Shown: in pieces, positions 26,604-34,981 of the stretch | Layout of the letters: each line of letters opens with the position of its first letter | How positions within the stretch are numbered: the first letter of the stretch is position 1 | Assembly: GCF_026013475.1 (NCBI RefSeq) | Contig: NZ_JAPDPH010000035.1 | Coordinates: forward strand, 1-45,156 | Source: Micromonospora yasonensis | Lineage (GTDB): Bacteria > Actinomycetota > Actinomycetes > Mycobacteriales > Micromonosporaceae | Direction of reading: 5' to 3' | Length of the DNA stretch: 45,156 nucleotides | The notes under the pieces: model-generated | The model's database searches: none | What the model was told of the DNA's origin: nothing | Seen by the model: the letters and a program-made list of their open reading frames with translations, nothing else | Position numbers and translations under genes: made by a program

Positions 26604-28208
26604 TCAGGCCGAGCCGTTCCAGAAACCGCAGTGGTGTGCCTGGCCGAACTCGGTGACCGCGGTGCCGCCAGGCCCAGCAGTCATGGAGAGCACCCGACCG
26701 TCGCCACGGTACTTCGGCCAGGCCGGCAGGCCGGTGCCGTTGGGATCGCCGCTGGCGGCGAAGTTCGACCAGTACCCGATCAACTGCTCGGATAGGTGCC
26801 GCTGCGGCGCGGTCAGGGGCGGGTCTCCCGGACCGTCGAACGCGCCGTCGAACAGGTACGGCAAATCGGCGCCGTGCGGGGCGCCCAGCGGAAACCCGGC
26901 GATGTGTGCGCCGCTGTCCTCGGCGAACTCGTAGGCGTACACCGGGGCGTGTGCGGCCGCCGCCCGGTCGGCCGGAAGTACCGGACAGGCGCCCAACATG
27001 CGGCCCCAGTCGGTGAAGACTGTGGCCAGCGCGACGCCCGGGCTCGGGTAGCTCGCGGCTGGATAGCGGGCGAGTATCGCCTCCGTACGAGCGCCGAATT
27101 GCGCGGCGATCAGGTCCGGATACTCGGCGGCGGTCACCGGGTGGCCGCGGCCGTCGTGCTCGAGCGCGATAAAGGGGCGCATCTCGTCGTGGGTGGTACC
27201 AGCCAGCATCGGTACGCGAGCAGATGTTCCTCGACGCAGCGCGTCCAGCGGTTGCCGGGGCAGCGCTGGCGTGTCCACGACCGGCAGCCACGGCAGATCG
27301 GCGATCCGGCCGGCGGAGATGGGCATGTGTTCGGCACCCAGGGTGACCAGGCGCGCCGTCGGGATCGCGCGCAGGCAGGTGGCTTCAGTGGCCGGCGTGG
27401 CACACCCGAGGTCCTGGGCGGCCTGCCTGCCCCGTGCCAGCGCCACCTGATTGGTCACCATTGTGTTGCCACACGGGCTGCTTTGGGTGATCGCCTTCTC
27501 GAACAGGCCTGCCGCGGCGGGCGAGGCAAGCTGCGCGCAGACGCTGTACCCGCCAGCGGACTGCCCAGCCAGCGTGACGTTGTCGGGATCGCCGCCGAAG
27601 CGAGCGATGTTCCGCCGCACCCAGCGCAGCGCAGCGCGTTGATCGGCCAGCCCGTAGTTGCCGGCGTCTGAGTCGGTGGCGGCCAGCGCGGGCAGGTCGA
27701 GGAACCCGAGTGCGCCGAGCCGGTAGTTGACCGTCACGACCACCAGGTGGCCGGTCACCGCCAGGCGGGTCGCGTCGTAGTCGCTGCCTGCACCGGAAAC
27801 GAAACGGCCACCGGGGAGCCACACCAGGACAGGTCGCGGCCGGTCGGCGGCGTGGACCGGTGTGGTGACGTTCAGATACAGGCAGTCCTCGTCGCCGACC
27901 ACGGTGGATCCGGTCGGGCCGCCCAGCTGTGGGCAGACGGGGCCGGGGTGGGTAGCGTCCCGGGTCGAGGCCCACGGCTCGGGCGGCGCGGGTGGACGCC
28001 AGCGGCGGACACCCACCGGTGCCGCCGCATATGGAATGCCCGAGAAGGTGCGATGGTCGGCTGACACGCTGCCGTGCAGGACGCCGGAGTCCACGCGGGC
28101 GATCGGGGAGAGCGCCGCACCGGCACGGGCGGTGAGCGGGATGGTCTCGGACATCGCGAACGACGCGGCAACAGCGGCGAGCGCTGCGAGTGAGCGCATG
28201 TATTTCAT
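26604..28208 (-). CDS. Secreted type-B carboxylesterase
   Basis: A 534-residue exported enzyme with a signal peptide at 1-30 (MRSLAALAAVAASFAMSETI). Starts at ATG 28208 or 28199 are equally possible, as neither has a clear Shine-Dalgarno. Family marks are GIPYAAAPVGVRRWRPP, EDCLYLNV (with its disulfide Cys), the oxyanion segment LVWLPGGRF, the nucleophile elbow LAGQSAGG (S217), the acid in TTHDEMRPF (E342) and the His in GAPHGADLPYLF (H445). Length matches the family (500-560). It hydrolyses carboxylic esters outside the cell. The exact substrate is unknown. Confidence 0.92.
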   Translation of the reverse strand: MKYMRSLAALAAVAASFAMSETIPLTARAGAALSPIARVDSGVLHGSVSADHRTFSGIPYAAAPVGVRRWRPPAPPEPWASTRDATHPGPVCPQLGGPTGSTVVGDEDCLYLNVTTPVHAADRPRPVLVWLPGGRFVSGAGSDYDATRLAVTGHLVVVTVNYRLGALGFLDLPALAATDSDAGNYGLADQRAALRWVRRNIARFGGDPDNVTLAGQSAGGYSVCAQLASPAAAGLFEKAITQSSPCGNTMVTNQVALARGRQAAQDLGCATPATEATCLRAIPTARLVTLGAEHMPISAGRIADLPWLPVVDTPALPRQPLDALRRGTSARVPMLAGTTHDEMRPFIALEHDGRGHPVTAAEYPDLIAAQFGARTEAILARYPAASYPSPGVALATVFTDWGRMLGACPVLPADRAAAAHAPVYAYEFAEDSGAHIAGFPLGAPHGADLPYLFDGAFDGPGDPPLTAPQRHLSEQLIGYWSNFAASGDPNGTGLPAWPKYRGDGRVLSMTAGPGGTAVTEFGQAHHCGFWNGSA

Positions 28209-28363
28209 GCGTTGTGACGCTAGAAAGCTCGCGGCGGGCGGTCATCCGTACGGGAGCGGCACCACGGCTACGTCAGCGCGCGTACGCGGACCAACCGCCG
28301 GCTGCCCAAGCCGCCCCGTCGCCGGGCGGCCGGGCATCCTGCACCTACCTACGGGCCGCTGAC

Positions 28364-28385
28364 CGCCGTCAATAACATCACGGCG
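28364..28385 (-). terminator. Possible terminator of the ABC/two-component operon
   Basis: A 6-bp stem (CGCCGT with ACGGCG) and a 10-nt loop lie 24 bp beyond the stop of the response-regulator gene. Modest strength. Confidence 0.35.
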
Positions 28386-28409
28386 CAGGCCGCCGGATCG
28401 CATGGGCGG

Positions 28410-29084
28410 TCATCCGCCGGTGTTCGGTCGGGTGAGTCCCTGGTCGTAGGCGAATATGACGGCCTGTACGCGGTCGCGGGCGCCTATCTTGGCGAGGACC
28501 TTACCGACGTGGGTCTTCACGGTGGACTCCGACAACACGAGCCGCTCGGCGATTTCCCGGTTGGTCCAGCCGCTGCCAATCGCCACCAGGATCTCGCGTT
28601 CCCGGTCGGTGAGGCTGGCCAGCCGCGGGTCGGTGCGGCCCGGCTGCGAGGGGCTGGCGGCGAGCTGGCCGGCGAAGCGGTCCAGCAGTCGGCGGGTCAG
28701 CGCGGGTGCGATGACGGCGTCGCCGTCCGCGACCGCCCGGATGCCAGCCAGCAGCTCCTCGGGGCGCGCATCCTTGAGGAGGAAGCCGCTGGCCCCGGCG
28801 CGCAGGGCGGCGTGCGCGTACTCGTCCAGGTCGAACGTGGTCAGCACGAGCACCCGGGACCGGTCGCCGGCTGCGACGATGCGTCGGGTGGCCTCGATGC
28901 CGTCCATGCCCGGCATGCGTACGTCCATGAGAATCACGTCGGGGTGCAGCTGCTCGGCGCGGCGCACCGCCTCGGTGCCGTTGCCGGCTTCTCCGACGAC
29001 GTCCGTTTCCTCGTTGTTCTCCAGCAGCATGCGGAAACCCAGCCGTTGCAGGGGCTGGTCGTCGACGATGAGCACGGTGATCAT
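28410..29084 (-). CDS. NarL/FixJ-family response regulator
   Basis: A 224-residue two-component regulator. The receiver domain (1-120) has acidic residues in LIVDDQ, the phosphate acceptor D54 ([13 protein letters not shown]), the conserved Thr in VLVLTTFD and Lys in FLLKDA. The C-terminal LuxR helix-turn-helix (about 157-215) reads [20 protein letters not shown], then [20 protein letters not shown]. Its ATG overlaps the stop of the kinase gene (ATGA), so the two are translationally coupled and work as a pair. It is the last gene of the operon ABC ATPase, permease, kinase, regulator. The likely target is the operon's own promoter. Confidence 0.95.
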   Translation of the reverse strand: MITVLIVDDQPLQRLGFRMLLENNEETDVVGEAGNGTEAVRRAEQLHPDVILMDVRMPGMDGIEATRRIVAAGDRSRVLVLTTFDLDEYAHAALRAGASGFLLKDARPEELLAGIRAVADGDAVIAPALTRRLLDRFAGQLAASPSQPGRTDPRLASLTDREREILVAIGSGWTNREIAERLVLSESTVKTHVGKVLAKIGARDRVQAVIFAYDQGLTRPNTGG

Positions 29085-30358
29085 GTCCGGCCTTCGAGTG
29101 CGGCGAGCGGAGTCAGGTCGAGGATCGCCCGCACCGTCCAACCTCCGCCGGGGCGCGGGCCGGCCTCGACGGTTCCGGCGTACAGGGCGGCTCGCTCGCG
29201 CATGCCGGCGAGTCCGTGCCCGGGTTTCGCGGGCGGTGGTGGTGGGCGGTCGGGCGGCTGGGGGCCGGTGTCGTGCACCGTGATCTGCAGCCGCCCGTCG
29301 GCGGCGGTGAGGCCGACGTCGAGGGCGGTGTGCGGCCCCGCGTAACGCAGTGCGTTGGTGAGCGCCTCCTGCGCGATGCGGTACGCGGTGAGCTGTACCC
29401 CGGGGTCGAGGGCGTCGACGTTGCCGGCGGTGCGGTAGACGACGTCTGGTCCGGCCACCCGGATGCGCTCGCACAGGGCGTTGATCTCGGCGACGCCGGG
29501 CTGCGGGTGGAGTTCGGCGGCCTCGGTCTCGTCGCGCAGGACGCCGAGCACCCGGCGCAGCTCGGCGAGGGCCTGCCGGCTGGTGTCGCCGATGAGTTCG
29601 AGCGCCTCGCGGCCGCGTTGCGGGTTGCCGCCGACCGCGTACGCGCCGCCGTCGGCCAGTGAGATGATCACCGACAGGCTGTGGCCGATGATGTCGTGCA
29701 TCTCGCGGGCCACCCGGGTGCGTTCGGTGGCCGCGGCGAGCTTGCTGCGTTGGTCGCGCTCGATCTCCAGGCGCTGCGCCCGGTCGCGCAACGCGGCCAG
29801 CTGTGCCCGGCGGATGCGGATGGCGACACCCAGGGCGGCGGCCGCGGTGGCGGCGCTGTAGAGGAAGAACAGCGCGTCCCACGGCGTCACGACGGCGGAG
29901 GCCCGCCACGCGACCAGGGCCATCGCGGCGGCGACGGTCAGCCCGGCCCAGAGCAGCCGGGCCGGATGGACCCGCAGCACGAGGCTATAGATGGCGATGA
30001 GTAGCGCGACATCGGCACGGAGCAGCACGCCGAGGGACCATTGCAGGACGAACACCGCAGCGATGGCGTAGAACGCGGCGGTTGGCGCCCGCCGACGCCA
30101 GAACAGCGGCAGGACGAGGCCGAGCTGCAGGGCGACCATGGCGGCCAGGGGCGGATGGTTCAGCAGGACCCGCAGCTCCCGCCGCTCGTCGGTGTGGACG
30201 AGGTCGGGAATGCAGAACACCAGCAGTACCGCGGCGACCACCGCCGCGTCGAACAGCCATGGCCGCCGGGCGTCGAAGCGCCGCAGCCGCTGGCCAAGAC
30301 CAGCGAGCCGGTCGACCAGCGGATGGGCGGCGAGATGGTCGGTGCCTTCAGAGCTCAT
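29081..30358 (-). CDS. HisKA_3-type sensor histidine kinase
   Basis: A 425-residue membrane kinase. I start at ATG 30358 with AGGGG 9 bp upstream; a TTG three codons earlier is possible. The N-terminal part has four to five hydrophobic helices (for example [20 protein letters not shown] and [17 protein letters not shown]) with short loops, suggesting intramembrane sensing. A coiled linker ([20 protein letters not shown]) leads to the phospho-acceptor H221 in [16 protein letters not shown]. The ATPase domain shows [16 protein letters not shown] and [16 protein letters not shown]. The neighbouring ABC genes suggest it senses an envelope-active compound. Confidence 0.93.
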   Translation of the reverse strand: MSSEGTDHLAAHPLVDRLAGLGQRLRRFDARRPWLFDAAVVAAVLLVFCIPDLVHTDERRELRVLLNHPPLAAMVALQLGLVLPLFWRRRAPTAAFYAIAAVFVLQWSLGVLLRADVALLIAIYSLVLRVHPARLLWAGLTVAAAMALVAWRASAVVTPWDALFFLYSAATAAAALGVAIRIRRAQLAALRDRAQRLEIERDQRSKLAAATERTRVAREMHDIIGHSLSVIISLADGGAYAVGGNPQRGREALELIGDTSRQALAELRRVLGVLRDETEAAELHPQPGVAEINALCERIRVAGPDVVYRTAGNVDALDPGVQLTAYRIAQEALTNALRYAGPHTALDVGLTAADGRLQITVHDTGPQPPDRPPPPPAKPGHGLAGMRERAALYAGTVEAGPRPGGGWTVRAILDLTPLAALEGRT

Positions 30359-30379
30359 CGTCACCAACCCCTGCGATGG

Positions 30380-31234
30380 TCATGCGTCCCTGCGTACCAG
30401 GCGGTAGGCTCCGCCGGCCAGCGCCAGGACGGTCCAGCCCAGCAGGACCAGCGCGCCGGTCCCCGCAGACAGCATGCCCGGGGCGTGTTGCAGCGCGTAC
30501 AGCGCCTCGGCGGCGTTGCTCGGCAGGTACGGGCCGATGTTGTCCTGCCAGGAGGTCGGCAGCAGCGACAGCAGCCCTGGCACCAGCAGCAGCGTGGCGA
30601 CGAGCACCGAGATGGCCCCGGGCACCGAGCGCATCAGCATCCCGAGCGCGGTCCCGATCACCCCGACGAGGCTCAGATAGAGGCCGGCACCGAGCAGCGA
30701 CCGGGCGACGCCGCCGTCCGACAGGGGCATGTGGGCCGGGGTGCCGTTCACGACGGCGTTGACGATCAGGAACCCGCCGAACGCGCCGGCGACGCCGACG
30801 ACGAAGGCGACCACGCCGTACACGGCGGCCTTGGACCACAGCACCGGCAGCCGGCGCGGCACCGCGGCCAGCGTCGAGCGGATCATGCCCGTGGAGTACT
30901 CACCCGCGGCGACCAGCACGCCGAGCACGCCGAGCGCCAGCTGGCCGAACCGTACGCCGAACAGCGTCAGGGTCACCGCGCTCGCGTTGACGAACTCCCC
31001 CGAGCCCGGCCGGGTGCCGCCTGATGTGGTCAGCGACTTGTACCGCACCGCCGCGATGCTGCCGAACACCAGCAGGCCGGCCAGCCCGAGGGCGAGGGTG
31101 ATCCAGGTGGAGCGCAGCGTCCACAGCTTCGCCCACTCCGAGCGGAGCACCCGCCGCCCGGTGACCTTGTACGCGGGGCGCGACACCGGCCCGGCGCCGG
31201 CTCCCGCCGGGCGAGCCTCCATGGCAGTGCTCAT
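30380..31234 (-). CDS. ABC-2-type transporter permease
   Basis: A 284-residue membrane protein with six hydrophobic segments: TWITLALGLAGLLVFGSIAA, FGQLALGVLGVLVAAGEYST, AVYGVVAFVVGVAGAFGGFL, LYLSLVGVIGTALGMLM, AISVLVATLLLVPGLLSLL and ALVLLGWTVLALAGGAY. The motif LGVLVAAGEYSTGMIRSTLA and the lead-in LRSEWAKLWTLRSTW are typical of ABC-2 permeases next to DrrA-like ATPases. Its ATG overlaps the stop of the ATPase gene by 4 nt. The kinase gene starts 22 bp downstream. Confidence 0.9.
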   Translation of the reverse strand: MSTAMEARPAGAGAGPVSRPAYKVTGRRVLRSEWAKLWTLRSTWITLALGLAGLLVFGSIAAVRYKSLTTSGGTRPGSGEFVNASAVTLTLFGVRFGQLALGVLGVLVAAGEYSTGMIRSTLAAVPRRLPVLWSKAAVYGVVAFVVGVAGAFGGFLIVNAVVNGTPAHMPLSDGGVARSLLGAGLYLSLVGVIGTALGMLMRSVPGAISVLVATLLLVPGLLSLLPTSWQDNIGPYLPSNAAEALYALQHAPGMLSAGTGALVLLGWTVLALAGGAYRLVRRDA

Positions 31235-32157
31235 GCCGCCACCCCGCTCGTCACGGCACCGTGGTACTCCACGGCGTCCCTCGTCAGATCCATGAACGCC
31301 TCCTCCAGCGATACCTGCTTCGGGGTGAGCTCGAACAGCGCGATGCCGTGCTCGGCGGCGGCGAGCCCGATCTGCCGTGCCGACAGGCCGCTCACCTGCA
31401 GCTGCTCGGAGCCGGCCCGCCCGGTGATCTCGACGCCCGGGCTGGCCAGCGCGGCCCGCAGCCGGGCCGGATCCGCGGTGGCCACGGTGACGGTGTCGCC
31501 GCCGGCCTGGCGCACCAGGTCCTGCACGGTGGTGTCGGCGAGCAGCCGCCCGCGCCCGACGACGATGAGGTGCTCGGCGACGAGCGCCACCTCGGCCATC
31601 AGGTGCGACGACACGAACACCGTGCGGCCCTCGGCGGCGAGCCCGGCGAGCAGGTTACGTATCCACAGCACGCCCTCGGGGTCGAGGCCGTTGACGGGCT
31701 CGTCGAGCATCACGGTGGCCGGGTCGCCGAGCAGTGCGGCGGCGATACCGAGCCGCTGCCCCATACCCAGCGAAAACGACCCGGCACGCTTGCGCGCCAC
31801 GGACTGCAACCCAGTCAGCTCGATCATCTCGTCGACCCGCCGCCGCGGAATACCGTGCGTGTGGGCGAGGACCATCAGGTGGTCGAACGCGGTGCGGCCC
31901 GGGTGAATCGACCGCGCCTCCAGCAGCGCTCCGACCTCCTGCAACGGCGCCGCGTGGCGCGCGTACCGCCGGCCGTTGACGCTCACCGACCCGCTGGTCG
32001 CAGCGTCCAGCCCAATGATCAAGCGCATGGTGGTGGACTTCCCCGCACCGTTCGGCCCGAGGAACCCGGTCACCATGCCGGGCTTCACTTCGAAGTCAAG
32101 GCGGTCGACCGCCGTCTTCTCGCCGTACCGCTTCGTCAGCTGCCGTGCCTCGATCAT
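31231..32157 (-). CDS. ABC transporter ATP-binding protein
   Basis: A 308-residue ATPase and first gene of the operon. Walker A is GPNGAGKST (34-42), the signature is FSLGMGQRLGIAAAL (with SLGMGQ in place of LSGGQ, as usual in this DrrA/BcrA-like group), Walker B is ATVMLDEPVNGLDPEG, and the switch His is in VFVSSHLMAEV. A 90-residue C-terminal extension follows, as in drug and lantibiotic exporters. It starts at ATG 32157 behind GAGGGATGG. It pairs with the next-gene permease to export a small hydrophobic compound or peptide; which one is not visible. Confidence 0.93.
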   Translation of the reverse strand: MIEARQLTKRYGEKTAVDRLDFEVKPGMVTGFLGPNGAGKSTTMRLIIGLDAATSGSVSVNGRRYARHAAPLQEVGALLEARSIHPGRTAFDHLMVLAHTHGIPRRRVDEMIELTGLQSVARKRAGSFSLGMGQRLGIAAALLGDPATVMLDEPVNGLDPEGVLWIRNLLAGLAAEGRTVFVSSHLMAEVALVAEHLIVVGRGRLLADTTVQDLVRQAGGDTVTVATADPARLRAALASPGVEITGRAGSEQLQVSGLSARQIGLAAAEHGIALFELTPKQVSLEEAFMDLTRDAVEYHGAVTSGVAA

Positions 32158-32234
32158 CGACCATCCCTCGCCTCGACTCCGCCGCTTTCCGGCGTCCCGT
32201 CAACGACGCTAGAGACCGAACGCCCTCCGGCGGC

Positions 32235-32280
32235 GGTACCACGGAATGATCTCCCGGCTCCGGCGTAGTACCGCAGTACC
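32235..32280 (-). promoter_or_regulatory. GTAC-rich operator candidate before the ABC/two-component operon
   Basis: Upstream of the operon, GGTACC (32235-32240) and the palindrome GTAC-CGCA-GTAC (32268-32279) give three GTAC half-sites over 46 bp, 78-123 bp before the ATPase start. A dimeric NarL-type regulator could bind here. No firm -10/-35 is visible. Confidence 0.4.
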
Positions 32281-33060
32281 CATCCCGACGGATGGCCGGT
32301 TAGCTTCAGGCGCGCTCGCGCAACGCGGTGCCCGGTGAACGGCTGCGACAACGCCCCAATTACGGGCTGAGTGCCGACGGCAGTGGTCAAACTACACCGG
32401 TCAGATGGCTCACCCGGGCAAGCTGCACGTCAGAACCGTCGTCGGCATGTTCGAACGGTTCGACGATCTGCCCGAGGGACCGTACGCCTGCTCCGCTTAA
32501 CTACCCCGTCCGCAGCACCTCACGGGCGAGGCACCGCCACCGACGACGCCGTGGACGAGCTGGCGGTTCGGTCGTTGAGCTGGAAGAACAGCCGCTTCAT
32601 CCACTAGCCGGGGGAGCCGCGCCACTCCACGTCGATCGGCACGCAGCGCACCTCCTCGATGAGCGAACGACTATGGCTAATCGACAGCTTATTGGCGGAT
32701 TAAATCCGCCATAACCGGCACCCGGGTGTCAGCGGGCACCGATACTCTTCACCCCGCGGAAGACCGGGGTCCGAAGGACTTCTGCACCGGGCCGCCCCAG
32801 GCAGTGAACCGCCGAGGGCAACGACCCCGGCCTTCCGTCCAAACCTCTGTCCGGGACACGGCCCGGTGCCGGGCACCGCCCGATTCCCCCACAAGGGGCG
32901 GCGCCCGGCGTTTACCGGATCCTCTTCGCGGCGTACGCCTTGCGCCTGCACGGAACCCTGCGGCTCTCCCGCCGGCCCCAGTCGCGCTCCGCGATGACCA
33001 TGGCAACGAGCGATCCGCCGTGCCACCGCCCTCGCCCTACGGCTGGCCGGAAAGAACAGG
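32281..33060. other. 780-bp region without an intact gene
   Basis: No frame shows a recognisable protein. Short open stretches exist, such as one at 32405-32500 (MAHPGKLHVRTVVGMF), but they are too short to support. The stretch contains the palindrome listed separately and ends in integrase relics. The composition and stops suggest decayed mobile DNA. Confidence 0.45.
32693..32711. promoter_or_regulatory. Perfect 19-nt palindrome TGGCGGATTAAATCCGCCA
   Basis: Two 9-nt arms around a single A, in an AT-richer patch. It is longer and more exact than chance would easily give. The 1-nt centre rules out a hairpin terminator, so a dimeric repressor site or a recombination half-site is more likely. 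There is no adjacent gene to link it to. Confidence 0.45.
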
Positions 33061-33120
33061 GATCCGCGCCGCCGCGACCGCCTCGGTGGGCTCCTACACG
33101 AGTACGAACATGCCGCTTGA
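33061..33120 (+). pseudogene. Integrase (IS481-like) C-terminal tail
   Basis: Nineteen codons before TGA 33118-33120 encode DPRRRDRLGGLLHEYEHAA. This is the characteristic end of actinobacterial rve-type integrases/IS481-like transposases. The catalytic core is not upstream. Confidence 0.55.
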
Positions 33121-33143
33121 TCAGCCCGGACGTAATTCCCGGC

Positions 33144-33242
33144 AGGTACCCTGCCCTGTTCGACACGATCCTCGCCGACGCCGGCATCACGGTCGTGCGC
33201 AGCGGCGTCCAAATGCTCCGCATGCACGCTCTGATGTGCTAG
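33144..33242 (+). pseudogene. Integrase (IS481-like) internal fragment
   Basis: Codons read YPALFDTILADAGITVVRSG, then VQMLRMHALMC and TAG. This matches the region after the second catalytic Asp of an rve integrase (usual form FxALFDxILxDAGIxVVRSGVRMPRMNA). It lies after the C-terminal tail fragment, the reverse of their order in a real gene. It overlaps the stop of the minus-strand oxidoreductase. Confidence 0.55.
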
Positions 33243-34612
33243 ACCGCAAGGGTCGGTACGGCGGAGGCGAAGATGTTGTCCGGGTCGTAGCGGCGTTTGG
33301 CGCTGACCAGCCGCTCGTAGTTGGGGCCGTAACTCGGCGGGACCCGCTCGGGCTCATCCGCGCCGAGCAGGTTCGGGTAACCGCCGGGCAACGCCAGCGG
33401 CGCCAACCGTTGCGACGTTTGGTCGGCCCAGTCGCCGTACCCCGCTTCGGCGTCCTCCGGCGCCCACGCCCCGACGATCTCGACAAGCAGGTGGTCCGTG
33501 CGCAGCCCGAAGGCGGTCTCGGTCTGGCCCACTCGGGCGGCGGCGCCGTGGAAGTGGTGCATGGAGATGGCCGAGTACGGTGAGGCGATCTGCGCGGCGG
33601 CGTCAGTAAGCTCCTCGGCGGCGGCCTCGGACAGGTGAGACAGCCAGCGGGTACGCAGCCGGTAGTGGTTGCCCTCACGCATGGCGCCGTCGAACATGCT
33701 CAGCGCGTCGTGGTACGGCGTTGCGGCGATCTGGCTCATCACCGGGTTACCCAGCCGCTCCAGCCCCGCGATGAGCCGCTCGCCCTCGGCGAGGTCAGCG
33801 CCGCTCCACATGGGACAGAGAAACACCAGGGGCGGCCCGTCCGGGTTGGGCAGGAAGCCCGCCATGATCGTCGCCTCGTCGGCGGCGGTCGCCACGATCT
33901 CGCGGTACCCCGCCAGCACGGTGGCCGCCTGGGCGAACGGGAACAGCATCATCCCGGCCAGCACGGTCGGCAGCTCGTGCAGCCGGAACATCAGGCTGGT
34001 GACCACACCGAAGTTGCCGCCGCCGCCGCGCAAGGCCCAGAACAGTTCGGCGTCGCCGTCTGGGCTGGCGGTCACGAGGCGGCCGTCGGCCAGTACGACA
34101 TCGGCGCGCAGCAGGTTGTCCACCGCCAGCCCGTACCGCCCGCAGAGTGGACCGTAACCGCCGGCGAGGGTCAGACCGGCCATCCCGACCGTCCGTACGG
34201 TTCCGGTGGGCGTGGCCAAGCCGTGCTGCCGCGCAGCGCCGGAAACATCGCCGATGTGCGCCCCGCCTCCGACCGTGGCCGTACCCACCCCGGTATCCAC
34301 CGCCACCTGCCCCATGCCGGACAGGTCAAGCACCAACCCGCCGTCGCGCAGCGCCCGTCCCGCCCAGTCGTGGCCCCCGCCGCATACGGAGAGCGGCACG
34401 TCGCACTCGCGGGCGGTCAGCACGGCGGCGCGTACGTCGTCGTTGTCGAGGCACCGGACGATCGCGACGGGCCGGTGCGTGATCGCACAGTTCCAGATCC
34501 GGCTAGCCGACGCGAACCGGTCGTGTGTGGGCAGCAGTAGCCGGTCACCGAACACGGGGCGCAGCCGCTCGGTGGCCCGAGCCACGTCGGCGCTGGCGTT
34601 GATCGAGGTCAT
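33239..34612 (-). CDS. BBE-like FAD-linked oxidase
   Basis: A 457-residue flavoprotein from ATG 34612, behind GGGAG. The FAD-binding PCMH-type domain spans about 45-215: the likely covalent His is H81 in VCGGGHDWAGRA, followed by GGGAHIGDVSGAARQHGL, TVGMAGLTLAGGYGPLCGRY and ALRGGGGNFGVVTSLMFRLH. There is no Cys at the position used for a second bond in berberine-bridge-type enzymes, so a single covalent link is expected. The C-terminal BBE motif is YGPNYERLVSAKRRYDPDNI. It oxidises alcohols, sugars or natural products with oxygen; the substrate is unknown. It stands alone on the minus strand. Confidence 0.9.
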   Translation of the reverse strand: MTSINASADVARATERLRPVFGDRLLLPTHDRFASASRIWNCAITHRPVAIVRCLDNDDVRAAVLTARECDVPLSVCGGGHDWAGRALRDGGLVLDLSGMGQVAVDTGVGTATVGGGAHIGDVSGAARQHGLATPTGTVRTVGMAGLTLAGGYGPLCGRYGLAVDNLLRADVVLADGRLVTASPDGDAELFWALRGGGGNFGVVTSLMFRLHELPTVLAGMMLFPFAQAATVLAGYREIVATAADEATIMAGFLPNPDGPPLVFLCPMWSGADLAEGERLIAGLERLGNPVMSQIAATPYHDALSMFDGAMREGNHYRLRTRWLSHLSEAAAEELTDAAAQIASPYSAISMHHFHGAAARVGQTETAFGLRTDHLLVEIVGAWAPEDAEAGYGDWADQTSQRLAPLALPGGYPNLLGADEPERVPPSYGPNYERLVSAKRRYDPDNIFASAVPTLAV

Positions 34613-34981
34613 TGCGGCTCCCGACGAGGCAGCGGCCCCCGCCGTACAGGAGGTGGGACGGTTGGCGGGGATCTGGGGGTGGCGGCGACGCTAACATCGG
34701 CACGCGGATGCCGCTGTCTGGAACCGGACCCTTAGTGGGCGTAGTCAATACCGGCGACGCGGGCGGGTCGCTCACTGCGACGTACGACGACTCGCTGGCG
34801 TAGCCAATTCCGCATGACGATCGTCTGCGCGCTCGGCGTCGCGAATTGCGTACTCGCGACCTGGCATTCGAAGCTCGGACGAAGCGAGACCCGTGGCTGG
34901 CGCGGCAGGTTGCGGAATGTGTCGGCAGGGCGCCCCGGGACCCGGCCGCCGCTTCGCGCGCGGGTGCGGTTGAGATCGCGG
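34613..34981. other. 369-bp intergenic region
   Basis: It holds the oxidase promoter on the minus strand and the end of the sigma-factor gene. The frame from 34846 (RTRDLAFEARTKRDPW) has no family I recognise. I see no supported gene. Confidence 0.4.
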
